Positions 35,101 through 43,114 of a stretch of 55,535 bases of DNA are shown here, piece after piece. The notes under the pieces are model-generated. The model searched no databases, was not told where the DNA came from, and saw nothing but the letters and a program-made list of their open reading frames with translations. The stretch is from a cyanobacterium PCC 7702 (lineage in GTDB: Bacteria; Cyanobacteriota; Cyanobacteriia; Cyanobacteriales; Nostocaceae). Position 1 is the stretch's first letter. Each line of letters begins with the position of its first letter. The stretch is from positions 2,538,213 through 2,593,747 of the forward strand of contig KB235926.1 of the NCBI GenBank assembly GCA_000332255.1, read 5' to 3'. Both the position numbers and the translations under genes were made by a program.

Positions 35101-36978
35101 ATGCCACAAGATTTATCTCCTCTTTGGATCTCCCTAAAAACTTCCTTGCTTGCAACATTTATTACCTTTTTTGCTGGTATCGCAGCCGCCTACTGGATGT
35201 TGGGCTATCGTGGCAAGGCAAGATCGGTAATAGAAAGTATTTTTATTTCCCCGTTGATTTTACCACCAACGGTGGTTGGCTTTGTACTGCTGGTTTTTTT
35301 CGGTAAAAACGGTCCCTTGGGAAAATTAATGGAGCCGTTGAACTTGACAATCGTTTTCACTTGGTACGGTGCAGCGATCGCCGCTACAGTAGTTGCTTTT
35401 CCCTTGATGTACAAAACTTCCCTAGGAGCTTTTGAGCAAATCGACCAAAATCTTTTACAGGTAGCTAGAACTCTAGGTGCAAAAGAATCAACCATCTTTT
35501 GGCGAATTTCCTTACCCTTAGCATTACCTGGAATTTTAGCTGGAACAACTTTGGCTATGGCGCGCGCTTTGGGTGAATTTGGCGCTACGTTAATGCTAGC
35601 TGGTAACATTCCCGGACAAACTCAGACAATTCCCATGGCAATTTATTTCGCCGTGGAAGCAGGAGCGATGGAAGAAGCTTGGTTTTGGGCGATCGTGATT
35701 GTGGGGATTTCTTTATTTGCAATTATCGCTGTAAATCTGTGGCAGGAATCCAAACACGGCCATCGCAACCAAGCAAAACAACAATCACGTTTCACCACTG
35801 GTCAAATCACTGCACCGTGGGAGCTAACTATTAATTCCTCCACAGCAAGGGAACCCCAAAAATTTGCGTTAGGGAGCAAATTTTTGGGGACCCCTCAGCT
35901 AAGTGTAGATATCGAAAAAGTCCTCACTGGCTTTGATTTAAAAGTTTCCTTTTGCGCGGATGAAAAACCTTTGGGATTATTGGGTAGTTCCGGTGCTGGC
36001 AAGAGTATGATTTTACGCTGCATAGCCGGAATAGAAACACCCACCTCTGGTCGAATTGTTTTGAATGGAAGAGTTTTATTTGATTCTCAACAAGGAATTA
36101 ACCTACCCAGTCGCGAGCGTCGCGTCGGTTTTTTAGTGCAAAACTACGCTTTGTTTCCCCACATGAGTGTGGCTGAAAATATCGCTTTTAGCTTACCGAA
36201 AGGATTATCGAAATCAGCCATCAAGCAACAAGTTCAAGCACACCTAGCACAAGTACAACTAGAGGGATTGGGCGATCGCTATCCCCATCAACTTTCTGGC
36301 GGTCAGCAGCAGCGAGTCGCACTAGCAAGAGCACTAGCTTCCCAACCAGAAGTACTGCTGTTAGATGAACCATTTTCAGCTCTCGATACTCATTTACGCA
36401 GCCAGCTGGAACAACAAATGATGGTAACCTTAGCTTCTTACCAAGGTGTCACCTTATTCGTAACCCACAACATGGAAGAAGCTTACCGCATTTGCCCAAA
36501 TTTGTTAGTGATGGAACAGGGAAGAGCAGTTCAATACGGCTGCAAACATGATATTTTTGAAAAACCCAGCACCGTGGGCGTGGCTAAATTAACAGGTTGC
36601 AAAAACTTCTCTGCTGCAGTCAAGAAAGGCGATCGCCAAATCAAAGCTGTAGACTGGGATTGCACTCTACAACTGGTGGAACCAACACCTGAATGTTTCT
36701 CTCACGTTGGTATCCGCGCTCATCACATCACTTTCACCACCGATCTCAACCGAGAAAATACTTTCAAATGCTGGTTGGTACGAGTCAGTGAAACACCACA
36801 CCGCATGACGCTATTTCTAAAATTGCACAGTCCTTCCACAACCCTCCACGATTACCACCTGCAAGCAGAAGTCTTTAAGGAAAAGTGGATGACTCTTAAA
36901 GACAAACCCCTACCGTGGTACCTTCACCTAGATCCTTTGCGTTTAATGTTAATGCAGCAATCTGATTACCCCTACTAA
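35101..36978 (+). CDS. modBC: Fused molybdate ABC transporter permease-ATPase
   Basis: A 625-residue fusion. Residues 1-225 are ModB: five or six helices with the EAA loop, LLQVARTLGAKESTIFWRISLPLALPGILAG. After a linker, residues 280-500 are the ModC ATPase: Walker A GSSGAGKS, signature LSGGQQQRVALARAL, Walker B VLLLDEPFSALD, and the H-loop TLFVTHNMEE. The remaining residues form a degenerate TOBE-like regulatory part. Cyanobacteria often fuse modB and modC. I use the ATG at 35101; a TTG at 35068 would add an unlikely Cys- and Ser-rich leader. modA lies 80 bases upstream. Confidence 0.92.
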   Translation: MPQDLSPLWISLKTSLLATFITFFAGIAAAYWMLGYRGKARSVIESIFISPLILPPTVVGFVLLVFFGKNGPLGKLMEPLNLTIVFTWYGAAIAATVVAFPLMYKTSLGAFEQIDQNLLQVARTLGAKESTIFWRISLPLALPGILAGTTLAMARALGEFGATLMLAGNIPGQTQTIPMAIYFAVEAGAMEEAWFWAIVIVGISLFAIIAVNLWQESKHGHRNQAKQQSRFTTGQITAPWELTINSSTAREPQKFALGSKFLGTPQLSVDIEKVLTGFDLKVSFCADEKPLGLLGSSGAGKSMILRCIAGIETPTSGRIVLNGRVLFDSQQGINLPSRERRVGFLVQNYALFPHMSVAENIAFSLPKGLSKSAIKQQVQAHLAQVQLEGLGDRYPHQLSGGQQQRVALARALASQPEVLLLDEPFSALDTHLRSQLEQQMMVTLASYQGVTLFVTHNMEEAYRICPNLLVMEQGRAVQYGCKHDIFEKPSTVGVAKLTGCKNFSAAVKKGDRQIKAVDWDCTLQLVEPTPECFSHVGIRAHHITFTTDLNRENTFKCWLVRVSETPHRMTLFLKLHSPSTTLHDYHLQAEVFKEKWMTLKDKPLPWYLHLDPLRLMLMQQSDYPY

Positions 36979-36994
36979 TCTAGGAGTCGTCTTG

Positions 36995-37246
36995 CTATGG
37001 ACTGTCATGCAGTTCGAATCCCTGGTCTAAAAGCTGAAATTCATCTGAGTATAATGACACTAACATTCTATCTGAGTCAACTTGGATCAGCCAGCGTCCG
37101 CTCAACTGACCCGACGAAAGTTTTTCTAAACCCCAAACTACTCCTACTTTCCCCGCTACGTATTCTGGAAGTAGAATCAAAACCTTATCTCCAACTTGAA
37201 TTTTGTTTGAGTGGTGTAGCAACTTTCCAAAACCAAAAACAATCAA
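36995..37246 (-). CDS. Small protein with SH3/KOW-like barrel, unknown function
   Basis: An 83-residue soluble protein convergent with modBC. It reads KIQVGDKVLILLPEYVAGKVGVVWGLEKLS and later GRWLIQVDSDRMLVSLYSDEFQLLD, a small beta-barrel pattern (VGDKVxxL...GKVGxV...WxIQVD) as in KOW or SH3-like domains. Similar small proteins occur in cyanobacteria with no established role. The start is the ATG at 37246. An operator-like motif shared with the modA promoter region lies 63-83 bases upstream, which links this gene to molybdate control. Confidence 0.55.
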   Translation of the reverse strand: MIVFGFGKLLHHSNKIQVGDKVLILLPEYVAGKVGVVWGLEKLSSGQLSGRWLIQVDSDRMLVSLYSDEFQLLDQGFELHDSP

Positions 37247-37308
37247 AAATACGCTTGTAATTGAGACCCAAAGCTTGTTTGTCTCAATGTTGATGAAAGT
37301 GCAACGAC

Positions 37309-37329
37309 TTTTACCAATTTAGTTGGCAA
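37309..37329. promoter_or_regulatory. Second copy of the modA-type operator motif
   Basis: TTTTACCAATTTAGTTGG continues to CAA and matches the site at 34135-34155 (TTTTACCAAATTAATTGG, then TGA) at 17 of 21 positions. The half-sites ACCAA and TTGG(C) keep their five-base spacing. It lies upstream of the small minus-strand gene starting at 37246, so both genes that flank modA-modBC may be bound by the same regulator. Confidence 0.5.
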
Positions 37330-38102
37330 AAAAGGGTACTTAGTACATCATAGTAGTTGTTGATGAGTGGTTAACAAACCCACGAGAGAATTTCAAAACC
37401 TCAGTCTGTACTTGACTACACTGGGAATAACTAGAAGTTAGCCTTTCTAAGGATCGCACCATTGTTAGCTTCTGTAATTATGTTAAATATTCTAGATTTT
37501 ACTCCAGACTGTTATTATCGATCTAAAAGCTTGACGCAGATCCAGGCACACCAACACAACCTCAAGGCGATCGCCTGTTGTTAAATTGCAGCTAACTTTG
37601 AAAAAGAAAAGATAATGAAACTGCACCTGATGCAATTTGCAGCAGATGCACGAACTGAACAGTTAATCCGTAACATCAATCTTACTTACAACCAACATTT
37701 CTAACTCTGTCCCAAGACTGGTAATTGCATTCGCTGTTAAGAACTTGTAATAATTTTGCCAAAAAAGCAATGGCGCACTCTCCAGAAAGAACAAAGCTAG
37801 AATAACGAAAAAGCTAGTGGCGCATCATTCCACTAGCAAAAAAGTCAATCTCATGAACTAAAACTAAAGCATTACAAAAAACAACTATCTCGTAAACACA
37901 TATGCAACCAGAGTGCAACACCGTCCCCAAAGTAAAAGCCAGCGGATACAACACCACTGGCGCCAAAATTCAGTAGCTAAACGTGGAGTCAACTTCAATT
38001 TAAGATGCCATGAAATTACTGTTTCATAAACTCACATACAACTTTTATGCAGCAAAAAATCTTAATGTCTTCAATAAAAAATTTTTTTCACAGCAAATCT
38101 AC
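37330..38102. other. Long gene-free stretch downstream of the molybdate locus
   Basis: About 770 bases with frequent stops in all frames and no codon-like pattern. It holds one HIP1-like site (37565-37572) and AT-rich segments. I see no RNA gene, CRISPR or insertion-sequence ends. It may be the degraded remains of former genes. Confidence 0.4.
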
Positions 38103-38128
38103 AAAAAAAACCCACTCTCCTAAGTGGG
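38103..38128 (-). terminator. Orphan intrinsic terminator on the minus strand
   Basis: On the minus strand CCCACT and AGTGGG form a six-base stem (38111-38128) with loop TAGGAG, followed by eight T residues (complement of 38103-38110). No minus-strand gene ends near it; the closest, the amidase, stops more than a kilobase away at 39256. It could end a short transcript from the 38130-38390 region, divergent from the GntR gene. Confidence 0.6.
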
Positions 38129-38291
38129 TACACAGTAGCTATTAAGTTATGGCAATAACATACAAGTAAGAAATAAGATACCTATAAGTAAATTCTAGGA
38201 TATTTGTGCGCCTTTAATCATTAAATATTATACTTTGTCGAAAGAAAATTTTGTTATCACTGCTTGTTTCAAAATTGTAGAAACGCAAAAA

Positions 38292-38322
38292 ATTGTTGAC
38301 AATCTACAAAAACCCATATACT
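38292..38322 (+). promoter_or_regulatory. Promoter and operator of the GntR/FCD gene
   Basis: TTGACA (38296-38301) and TATACT (38317-38322) are separated by 15 bases, a slightly short sigma-70-type promoter about 70 bases upstream of the gene. The 12-base palindrome ATTGT-TG-ACAAT (38292-38303) overlaps the -35 box. Palindromes of the TTGTNNACAA kind are typical for FCD-type GntR regulators. A wider inverted pair, TTGTAGA (38275-38281) and TCTACAA (38303-38309), encloses it. Confidence 0.5.
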
Positions 38323-38394
38323 CTGTTAACAGCAAAAATCTACATTTTGCATGGTGAATTGCATTTGCAGCCGGGATGTTGAATTTAAAATTAT

Positions 38395-39054
38395 ATGGAA
38401 GACAATCCCTCGAATTTAGCAGTAGAACCTAGAAGCTTGGATAATCAAGCTAACGATAGAGAGAGAGCAAATACTCGCACTTAGCTTTTCCTCCCGGATA
38501 CCAGTTGCGCGAAGTTCAACTAGCTGAACAACTCAACGTTAGTCGAGCAACAGTGCGCTCTGCTTTGCAACAGCTTATTTACGAGGGTTTAGTGGCGCAA
38601 TTTCCCTACAGGGGTTACCGTACCAGAATTGAATTCACAAGATGCTTGGGAACTGTGCACGCTTCGGAACGTCCTTGAAGGCTTGGGTGCACGCCTGGCA
38701 GCTGTTACCATCACAAAAGATAAAGTTCATATCTTGAATGCTGCTGTTGAGCGTTTAGTAGTTGCTGCACGCAATGGTAAACGGGGAGAACTTGCAGATG
38801 CAGATTTTTCATTCCACAAAACGATTATTCACCTATCAGGTCATCAAAGACTACAGCAGCAGTACAAAATTGTCGAGCAACAAATTCGACTGTATATTGC
38901 ATCTTGTAATACTCCAATTCCAAATTTAGACCAAATTATAGTCAAAGCTATTATTTCACAAGATGCTTTGGTTGCACAACAACTTGCCAAAGAGCATAAT
39001 CTTGATGGCAAAGGGTTTGTCAAACATCTGCAAGCCTTGGAAAGGAAAAATTGA
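38395..39054 (+). pseudogene. GntR-family (FCD subfamily) regulator, broken by two frameshifts
   Basis: From ATG at 38395 the frame reads to TAG at 38482. The winged-helix part, FPPGYQLREVQLAEQLNVSR followed by ATVRSALQQLIYEGLVAQFP, lies in another frame from about 38481 to 38612. The FCD effector domain (LCTLRNVLEGLGARLAAVTI and FSFHKTIIHLSGHQRL) continues from about 38614 to 39054 in the first frame again. Two indels of opposite sign therefore break the gene and restore the frame. The FCD His and Asp metal-site residues look intact. Sequencing errors are possible but neither site is a long homopolymer. Its probable autoregulatory site lies at 38292. Confidence 0.75.
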
Positions 39055-39255
39055 ATGCTATTTATAGTAAAGACATCAAGCAAGAAAGCTTCTTCCTAGT
39101 TATTGCTATGAAAGTTTCCTTTAAGTTAACCTAATTTTTATTACTGACTCGTGTTCTCAGATAAAGAAAAAATAAGTTAGCGCATGTGTCTCGCTCGGCG
39201 AATGAGAAGACTAGCGTGCACTCACCTATCTACTAACTGTTAGCAGCAATTTAAA

Positions 39256-40197
39256 TTAACCGATTAATTTTTCCCAGGTCATGGGTCCGACGATTCCGTC
39301 TGCGGTCAATCCGTGGGAGGATTGAAATTTTTTCACTGCTGCTTCTGAGAGTGGACCGTAAATACCATCTATTTCGACTTCCAAACGGTGTTGCAAGTAT
39401 CTGACAACTGCGCCACCGGCGTGATTGACTCTGATAATTCGCTTCGCTAGTATCTGATTAATTGCGTTCCAGGTATTTTGGTCTGCAACTCCAGTTTGCT
39501 GAATACCTACGATTTTTTGGAATTTTTCCACTGCGGATCGCGTTTTGGCTTCGTTGATAGTATCCTCTTTTAAGGGTTGACCGTCTTTATCGGTAATTTG
39601 AAGTCTATTCAAAGCTTTTTGCAATCTCTGCAGCGTCACATCTGGATTTTGTTCTTCGTCCGGTATTGGTTCTACAGAATTAGTAGGTGGTTGACCGGTC
39701 AAACCTTTAACTATGGAATTGGCCATTGCTTCTGGATTGTACAGATCCATATCTTTGCGCGAGTCCACAAAACAACATTCGATTAAAATCGCGGTCATAT
39801 TTGTGTTTCTCAAAACGTACAGGTGGCTACCGTTCTTAACACCACGATTAAAAAAGCCTAATTTGACTATTTCCTCTAGTACGGATAAAGCAATTTTTCT
39901 ACCTTTTGAGCTAATTGCAAATACTTCTGTACCGTTCGCTTTACCGTTAAAGCTATTAAAATGAATCGATACGTATAATTCTACATTATTAATATTAGCT
40001 GTTGCACATCTTTTCCGAAGAGAATCTCCTACTGTACTAGCCTTTGTTGGTTTGCATTCAATTACTTGATGTCCTAGGCTTTTTAATTTTGCTATCACTA
40101 GATTGCCAACTTCTTTAGTCAAGTCATCTTCAAATCTTATTCCTCTAGCTCTCGTATCTGGAGGACAATTATGTCCAATATCTATGCCATATCTCAT
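39256..40197 (-). CDS. N-acetylmuramoyl-L-alanine amidase with two peptidoglycan-binding domains
   Basis: A 313-residue zinc amidase (Amidase_3 family). Catalytic-site segments are YGIDIGHNCPPD (His), FEDDLTKEV (Glu), ELYVSIHFNSFNG (His) and AILIECCFVDS (Glu), all within residues 1-170. Two PG_binding_1 repeats follow at about residues 185-255 and 262-313, the last as DGIYGPLSEAAVKKFQSSHG with LTADGIVGPMTWEKLIG. It would cut the amide between N-acetylmuramic acid and L-Ala in peptidoglycan. No signal peptide is present, which is unusual for AmiC-type enzymes and resembles endolysins or cytoplasmically stored hydrolases. It is a single gene. Confidence 0.9.
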   Translation of the reverse strand: MRYGIDIGHNCPPDTRARGIRFEDDLTKEVGNLVIAKLKSLGHQVIECKPTKASTVGDSLRKRCATANINNVELYVSIHFNSFNGKANGTEVFAISSKGRKIALSVLEEIVKLGFFNRGVKNGSHLYVLRNTNMTAILIECCFVDSRKDMDLYNPEAMANSIVKGLTGQPPTNSVEPIPDEEQNPDVTLQRLQKALNRLQITDKDGQPLKEDTINEAKTRSAVEKFQKIVGIQQTGVADQNTWNAINQILAKRIIRVNHAGGAVVRYLQHRLEVEIDGIYGPLSEAAVKKFQSSHGLTADGIVGPMTWEKLIG

Positions 40198-40516
40198 AAG
40201 ATATCCCTAATTTTTTAGTACTAATTTTACCAACAGCACAGTGCCCCTTGATTTTGTAATTTAAATAAGTTGCTAATTGTCGAATTAATAATTTAGCTCT
40301 CGGGATTTTTGACTAAACATTAATATCTCTCGACGGAAAAACTGGAAATTTCAAGTTAGACAAATTGCCAAATTTATTTATGACAATAGTATGTTAAAAT
40401 TATGCAGTTGGCAACAAATAACAAAGACAAAAAGATGCCAAAGATAAAGGAAGTTTCTTCAAAAGCTTGTAGCAGACAATTGTAGCAGATAAATTGATTG
40501 ACCAAAAACAATAAAA
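40198..40516. other. Spacer between the amidase and the membrane-protein gene
   Basis: AT-rich stretch without a gene. TTGTAGCAGACAATTGTAGCAGATAA near 40465-40495 contains the word TTGTAGCAGA twice in tandem. No promoter is clear for the minus-strand amidase gene, which must start transcription from here. Confidence 0.35.
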
Positions 40517-40537
40517 AGCACCTTTTCTCTAGGTGCT
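40512..40537 (-). terminator. Intrinsic terminator of the membrane-protein gene at 40581
   Basis: AGCACCT (40517-40523) pairs with AGGTGCT (40531-40537), a seven-base stem with a seven-base loop. On the minus strand it is followed by TTTTTAT, and it lies 44 bases after the stop of the gene that ends at 40581. Confidence 0.75.
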
Positions 40538-40580
40538 CGCGTAGGTAGCTCAGATTTTGCAGACTATTGGATTTTGTAAA

Positions 40581-41219
40581 TTACGCCCTATAGTTTTGCC
40601 CGTTACGGGGATTGCGAGCTCCAACTACAGCGCCAATCATAGAAGCAATTAAACCTAACAAAGAACCAAATACAAACCACCACAATCCTGTGCGTATGCT
40701 TGCTGCAATTTCACGAGCTTGTTGGGCGCTGATTTGAGGAGCTTGTTGCGGTATGTTTAAGTTTCCTGATTGTCGAGCTTGGTTAAGAATTGCAGCTGCA
40801 TTGGAAACTGCTACTCCAAAAGTACCGGATACACCGCTGGCCAATAACCAAGAACTTACTGCTAGTGTTGTAGCCCAAAGAATAGCACCGTTGAGAAGGG
40901 CCGTGTTGCGATTCATCGGACCGCAAGCGCGAGTTGTTATCCAACCGCCAACAAAGAGGGAAATTAACAAAGCAATAGTTGACCAAATTCCTACATTGCT
41001 AGCAACATTTGGTGAAATTGTTCTCGGTCTACCAGAAGCTTCGATCGTACCTGCACCAAGTGCACCAATAATAGCACTTAATATTAATTGAGTTGCGATC
41101 GCAACTAATAAACCAGAAATAATCGGCCCCCAACGAACGCGATCGTGGTAATCAACTACTCTACCCGCTGCAGCAGGTTCACTAATAACATCATCACCTA
41201 CACGATTTACATAGGACAT
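40581..41219 (-). CDS. Four-helix membrane protein, unknown function
   Basis: A 212-residue protein with a soluble N-terminus (VDYHDRVRWGPIISG), then four hydrophobic segments at about residues 32-55, 75-98, 107-130 and 178-203. A glutamine-rich loop with QQAPQISAQQAREIAAS lies between helices 3 and 4, and the end is ARNPRNGQNYRA. GGWITTRACGPMNRNTALLNGAILW recalls TIGR04086-type and related small membrane proteins in which GxxxGxxxA helices pack tightly. The start ATG at 41219 has TTAGGAGAAAATAGCTT upstream as ribosome-binding site. I cannot assign a function. Confidence 0.65.
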   Translation of the reverse strand: MSYVNRVGDDVISEPAAAGRVVDYHDRVRWGPIISGLLVAIATQLILSAIIGALGAGTIEASGRPRTISPNVASNVGIWSTIALLISLFVGGWITTRACGPMNRNTALLNGAILWATTLAVSSWLLASGVSGTFGVAVSNAAAILNQARQSGNLNIPQQAPQISAQQAREIAASIRTGLWWFVFGSLLGLIASMIGAVVGARNPRNGQNYRA

Positions 41220-41331
41220 AAGCTATTTTCTCCTAACTTCTTTTGTCTCATTTTGTAAAGATTTGCCCCCATTTTTAGGCCTATTTTCCAATTAAATTGT
41301 TCTTTTTGATTTTAGAGATCTATCAACAGTA

Positions 41332-41346
41332 AGAGTTACTAACTCT
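41332..41346. repeat. Short palindrome AGAGTTACTAACTCT
   Basis: A 15-base near-perfect palindrome lies about 115 bases upstream of the membrane-protein gene. It could be an operator; no second copy was found in the window. The rest of the 41220-41495 gap is AT-rich with no gene. Confidence 0.35.
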
Positions 41347-41495
41347 ATCTTTAGTAATAAAACAGCTTGTATCTTTGTTTGCTATTTTTTCATATTTTGA
41401 TTAATTTTTCATCAAGTTTGAGAAGAGAAATACAAGGTTAGTGATTTCGGAATGATAATTTTTGATGGTTACCTGCTTGATTGATATTTTCGATG

Positions 41496-41543
41496 ATTAA
41501 TACCAATCTTCTGTTTGAGTGAATGGGGAAAATTGGTATTAAT
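41496..41543. repeat. 12-base inverted repeat ATTAATACCAAT ... ATTGGTATTAAT
   Basis: Perfect arms at 41496-41507 and 41532-41543 enclose 24 bases. The element lies 20 bases past the end of the YbjQ-family gene on the minus strand and could fold into a terminator-like hairpin, though no T-run follows. ATTAATACCAAT words are common in dispersed repeats of filamentous cyanobacteria. Confidence 0.55.
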
Positions 41544-41562
41544 ACTAAACGAACTTTTGCTT

Positions 41563-41889
41563 CTAACGGATTTTGACAGCAGTACCCGTTGCAGTAATCA
41601 GCAACAGCACACCGGATTGGTCTACGTTGATCGTACCCGTATCAATTTCAATCCCAATTACAGCATTGGCGCCCAAACGTTGCGCTCGTTGTTCTAATTC
41701 TGCTAGTGCTTTTCTTTGACCTTCTTCAAACAAGCGTTCGTAGCTACCGGTGCGTCCACCAATAATATCTCGCAAGCCGGCAAAAAAGTCACGCAGAAAA
41801 TTGCTTCCGTAGACAATTTCAGCTGTGACAATACCTAAGTATGATTCGACAACGGCACCTTGGATGACATCAGTGGTAGTTAAAATCAT
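41563..41889 (-). CDS. YbjQ family (UPF0145) protein
   Basis: A 108-residue soluble protein of the YbjQ/UPF0145 family (once called heavy-metal-binding domain). It opens MILTTTDVIQGAVVESYLGIVTAEIVYG, has a FFAGLRDIIGGRTGSYERLF centre, and ends RLGANAVIGIEIDTGTIN with an oligomer-forming strand LLITATGTAVKI. Family members form pentamers; no function is established. It is of normal family length with ATG at 41889. Confidence 0.88.
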   Translation of the reverse strand: MILTTTDVIQGAVVESYLGIVTAEIVYGSNFLRDFFAGLRDIIGGRTGSYERLFEEGQRKALAELEQRAQRLGANAVIGIEIDTGTINVDQSGVLLLITATGTAVKIR

Positions 41890-42359
41890 AGATTTCTGCC
41901 AAAAAATAACTACTTTATATTGAAATATTTAACAGAAAATTACTACATATAAATCTTTTAAATTCTGCTGAGCAAGAAATATATTACACAATTTTTCAGA
42001 AGCTTCTTCACTTTGATTTGTTTGATAAACTAGATACAGTATTGACTGGGTAAATAAAATCTGTGGGCAAAGCCACAGAAGTTTGAGTAAAAAGATTGTA
42101 GCTGCTGGCAGGGGAAACTAGAATTATTTATTTTTAGGAATTGTTTTTGACGACACCGTTCTCAATTAAGAGAAATATTTCTCCATGTAAGGATTTGTAA
42201 AGAGAAAAAAAGTATGAAAATCGGCTAATTTTCCCAACGGGCGTAAATATTTAGAAAAAGTTAAGGAAGAGAGTTTGCAAAATCAAAGATTTTTGTTTTA
42301 ATGGACAAGCAGCCAGAGAAACTTTTATAGATGTTGCAACAATATCAGGGTATTTTGCC
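41890..42359. other. 470-base spacer with one hairpin
   Basis: No gene is visible. CTGTGG (42061-42066) and CCACAG (42073-42078) form a six-base hairpin with loop GCAAAG; on the minus strand it is followed by ATTTTATTT, so it could be a weak terminator, but no minus-strand gene ends here. The region before the TPR gene is purine-rich (AAGGAAGAGAG near 42263). Confidence 0.35.
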
Positions 42360-43046
42360 GTGTACAGACGAAAGTTACTCTTAATGAGAAATATCTTTAT
42401 AGGAAGCATGGCGGCAACAATGTTTTTAACTGCTGTGCAAACCCAAGAAACATTGGCGCAACGCCGAAGCAGCGCAGAAGTTAAGGAACTATTGCAACAA
42501 GGGCGCAGTTTAGTTCAAGTAGGTGATTACAATCGCGCGATCGCCGTTTATCAACAAGCAGCAGAATTGGAACCAAAAAATGCCTCTATTTATTCTGGCA
42601 TAGGTTATTTATATGCTTTGCAAGGAAATTATCCAGCAGCTCTGAACGCCTACCGGCGTGCAACTGCTCTCAATCCCAACAATAGCGATTATCAATACGC
42701 CCTTGGTTATGTAAGTGGTAATTTGGGAGATAACCTCAGAGCCAAAGAAGCTTATCGTCGAGCAATACAACTAAACCGCAGTAACGTGAATGCCTATATA
42801 GGCTTGGCAACTATCTTGTTGCGGCTGGGAGAATACAATAATGCCCAGTGGGCATACGAGCAAGCAGTAAAGCTCGCACCTAGAAATCCCCAGGTATACG
42901 AGCTGCGGGGGACAATGTTAAAAAAACAGGGAAAAGCCAAAGAAGCGATCGCATATTTTAAAAAAGCACGGGATTTATACCAACAGCAGGGTAAGTATGA
43001 AAGCGTCACCAGGGTAGAAGCTACGCTGCGCCAGTTGGGAGTGTAA
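42360..43046 (+). CDS. Exported TPR-repeat protein
   Basis: A 228-residue protein with an N-terminal signal peptide (IFIGSMAATMFLTAVQTQETLAQ; cleavage near LAQ-RR) and five tetratricopeptide repeats at about residues 45-210. Examples are GDYNRAIAVYQQAAELEPKN and GNYPAALNAYRRATALNPNN. TPRs are protein-protein docking units, so this is likely a periplasmic scaffold. The start could be GTG at 42360 or ATG at 42384; the first gives a more basic n-region. It stands alone, convergent with nadE. Confidence 0.8.
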   Translation: MYRRKLLLMRNIFIGSMAATMFLTAVQTQETLAQRRSSAEVKELLQQGRSLVQVGDYNRAIAVYQQAAELEPKNASIYSGIGYLYALQGNYPAALNAYRRATALNPNNSDYQYALGYVSGNLGDNLRAKEAYRRAIQLNRSNVNAYIGLATILLRLGEYNNAQWAYEQAVKLAPRNPQVYELRGTMLKKQGKAKEAIAYFKKARDLYQQQGKYESVTRVEATLRQLGV

Positions 43047-43114
43047 ATCGAATGAACCTACTTTCGGGGGTATTTTATTGTCTTGAAAGCAAACGATGCC
43101 TTTTATAGAGGGAA

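Noticed and set aside
35205-35609. 134-codon open frame antisense to modBC
   Set aside because: It lies wholly inside the clear ModB permease region and encodes a Lys/Pro-rich sequence without family features.
37000-37040. GTTCGAATCCCTG resembling a tRNA T-loop
   Set aside because: The flanking bases cannot form a T-stem, acceptor stem or anticodon arm, and the stretch lies inside the 3' end of the small minus-strand gene at 36995-37246.
41496-41543. Operator for the YbjQ-family gene
   Set aside because: The inverted repeat lies downstream of that gene's end, not at its promoter, and resembles a dispersed repeat.
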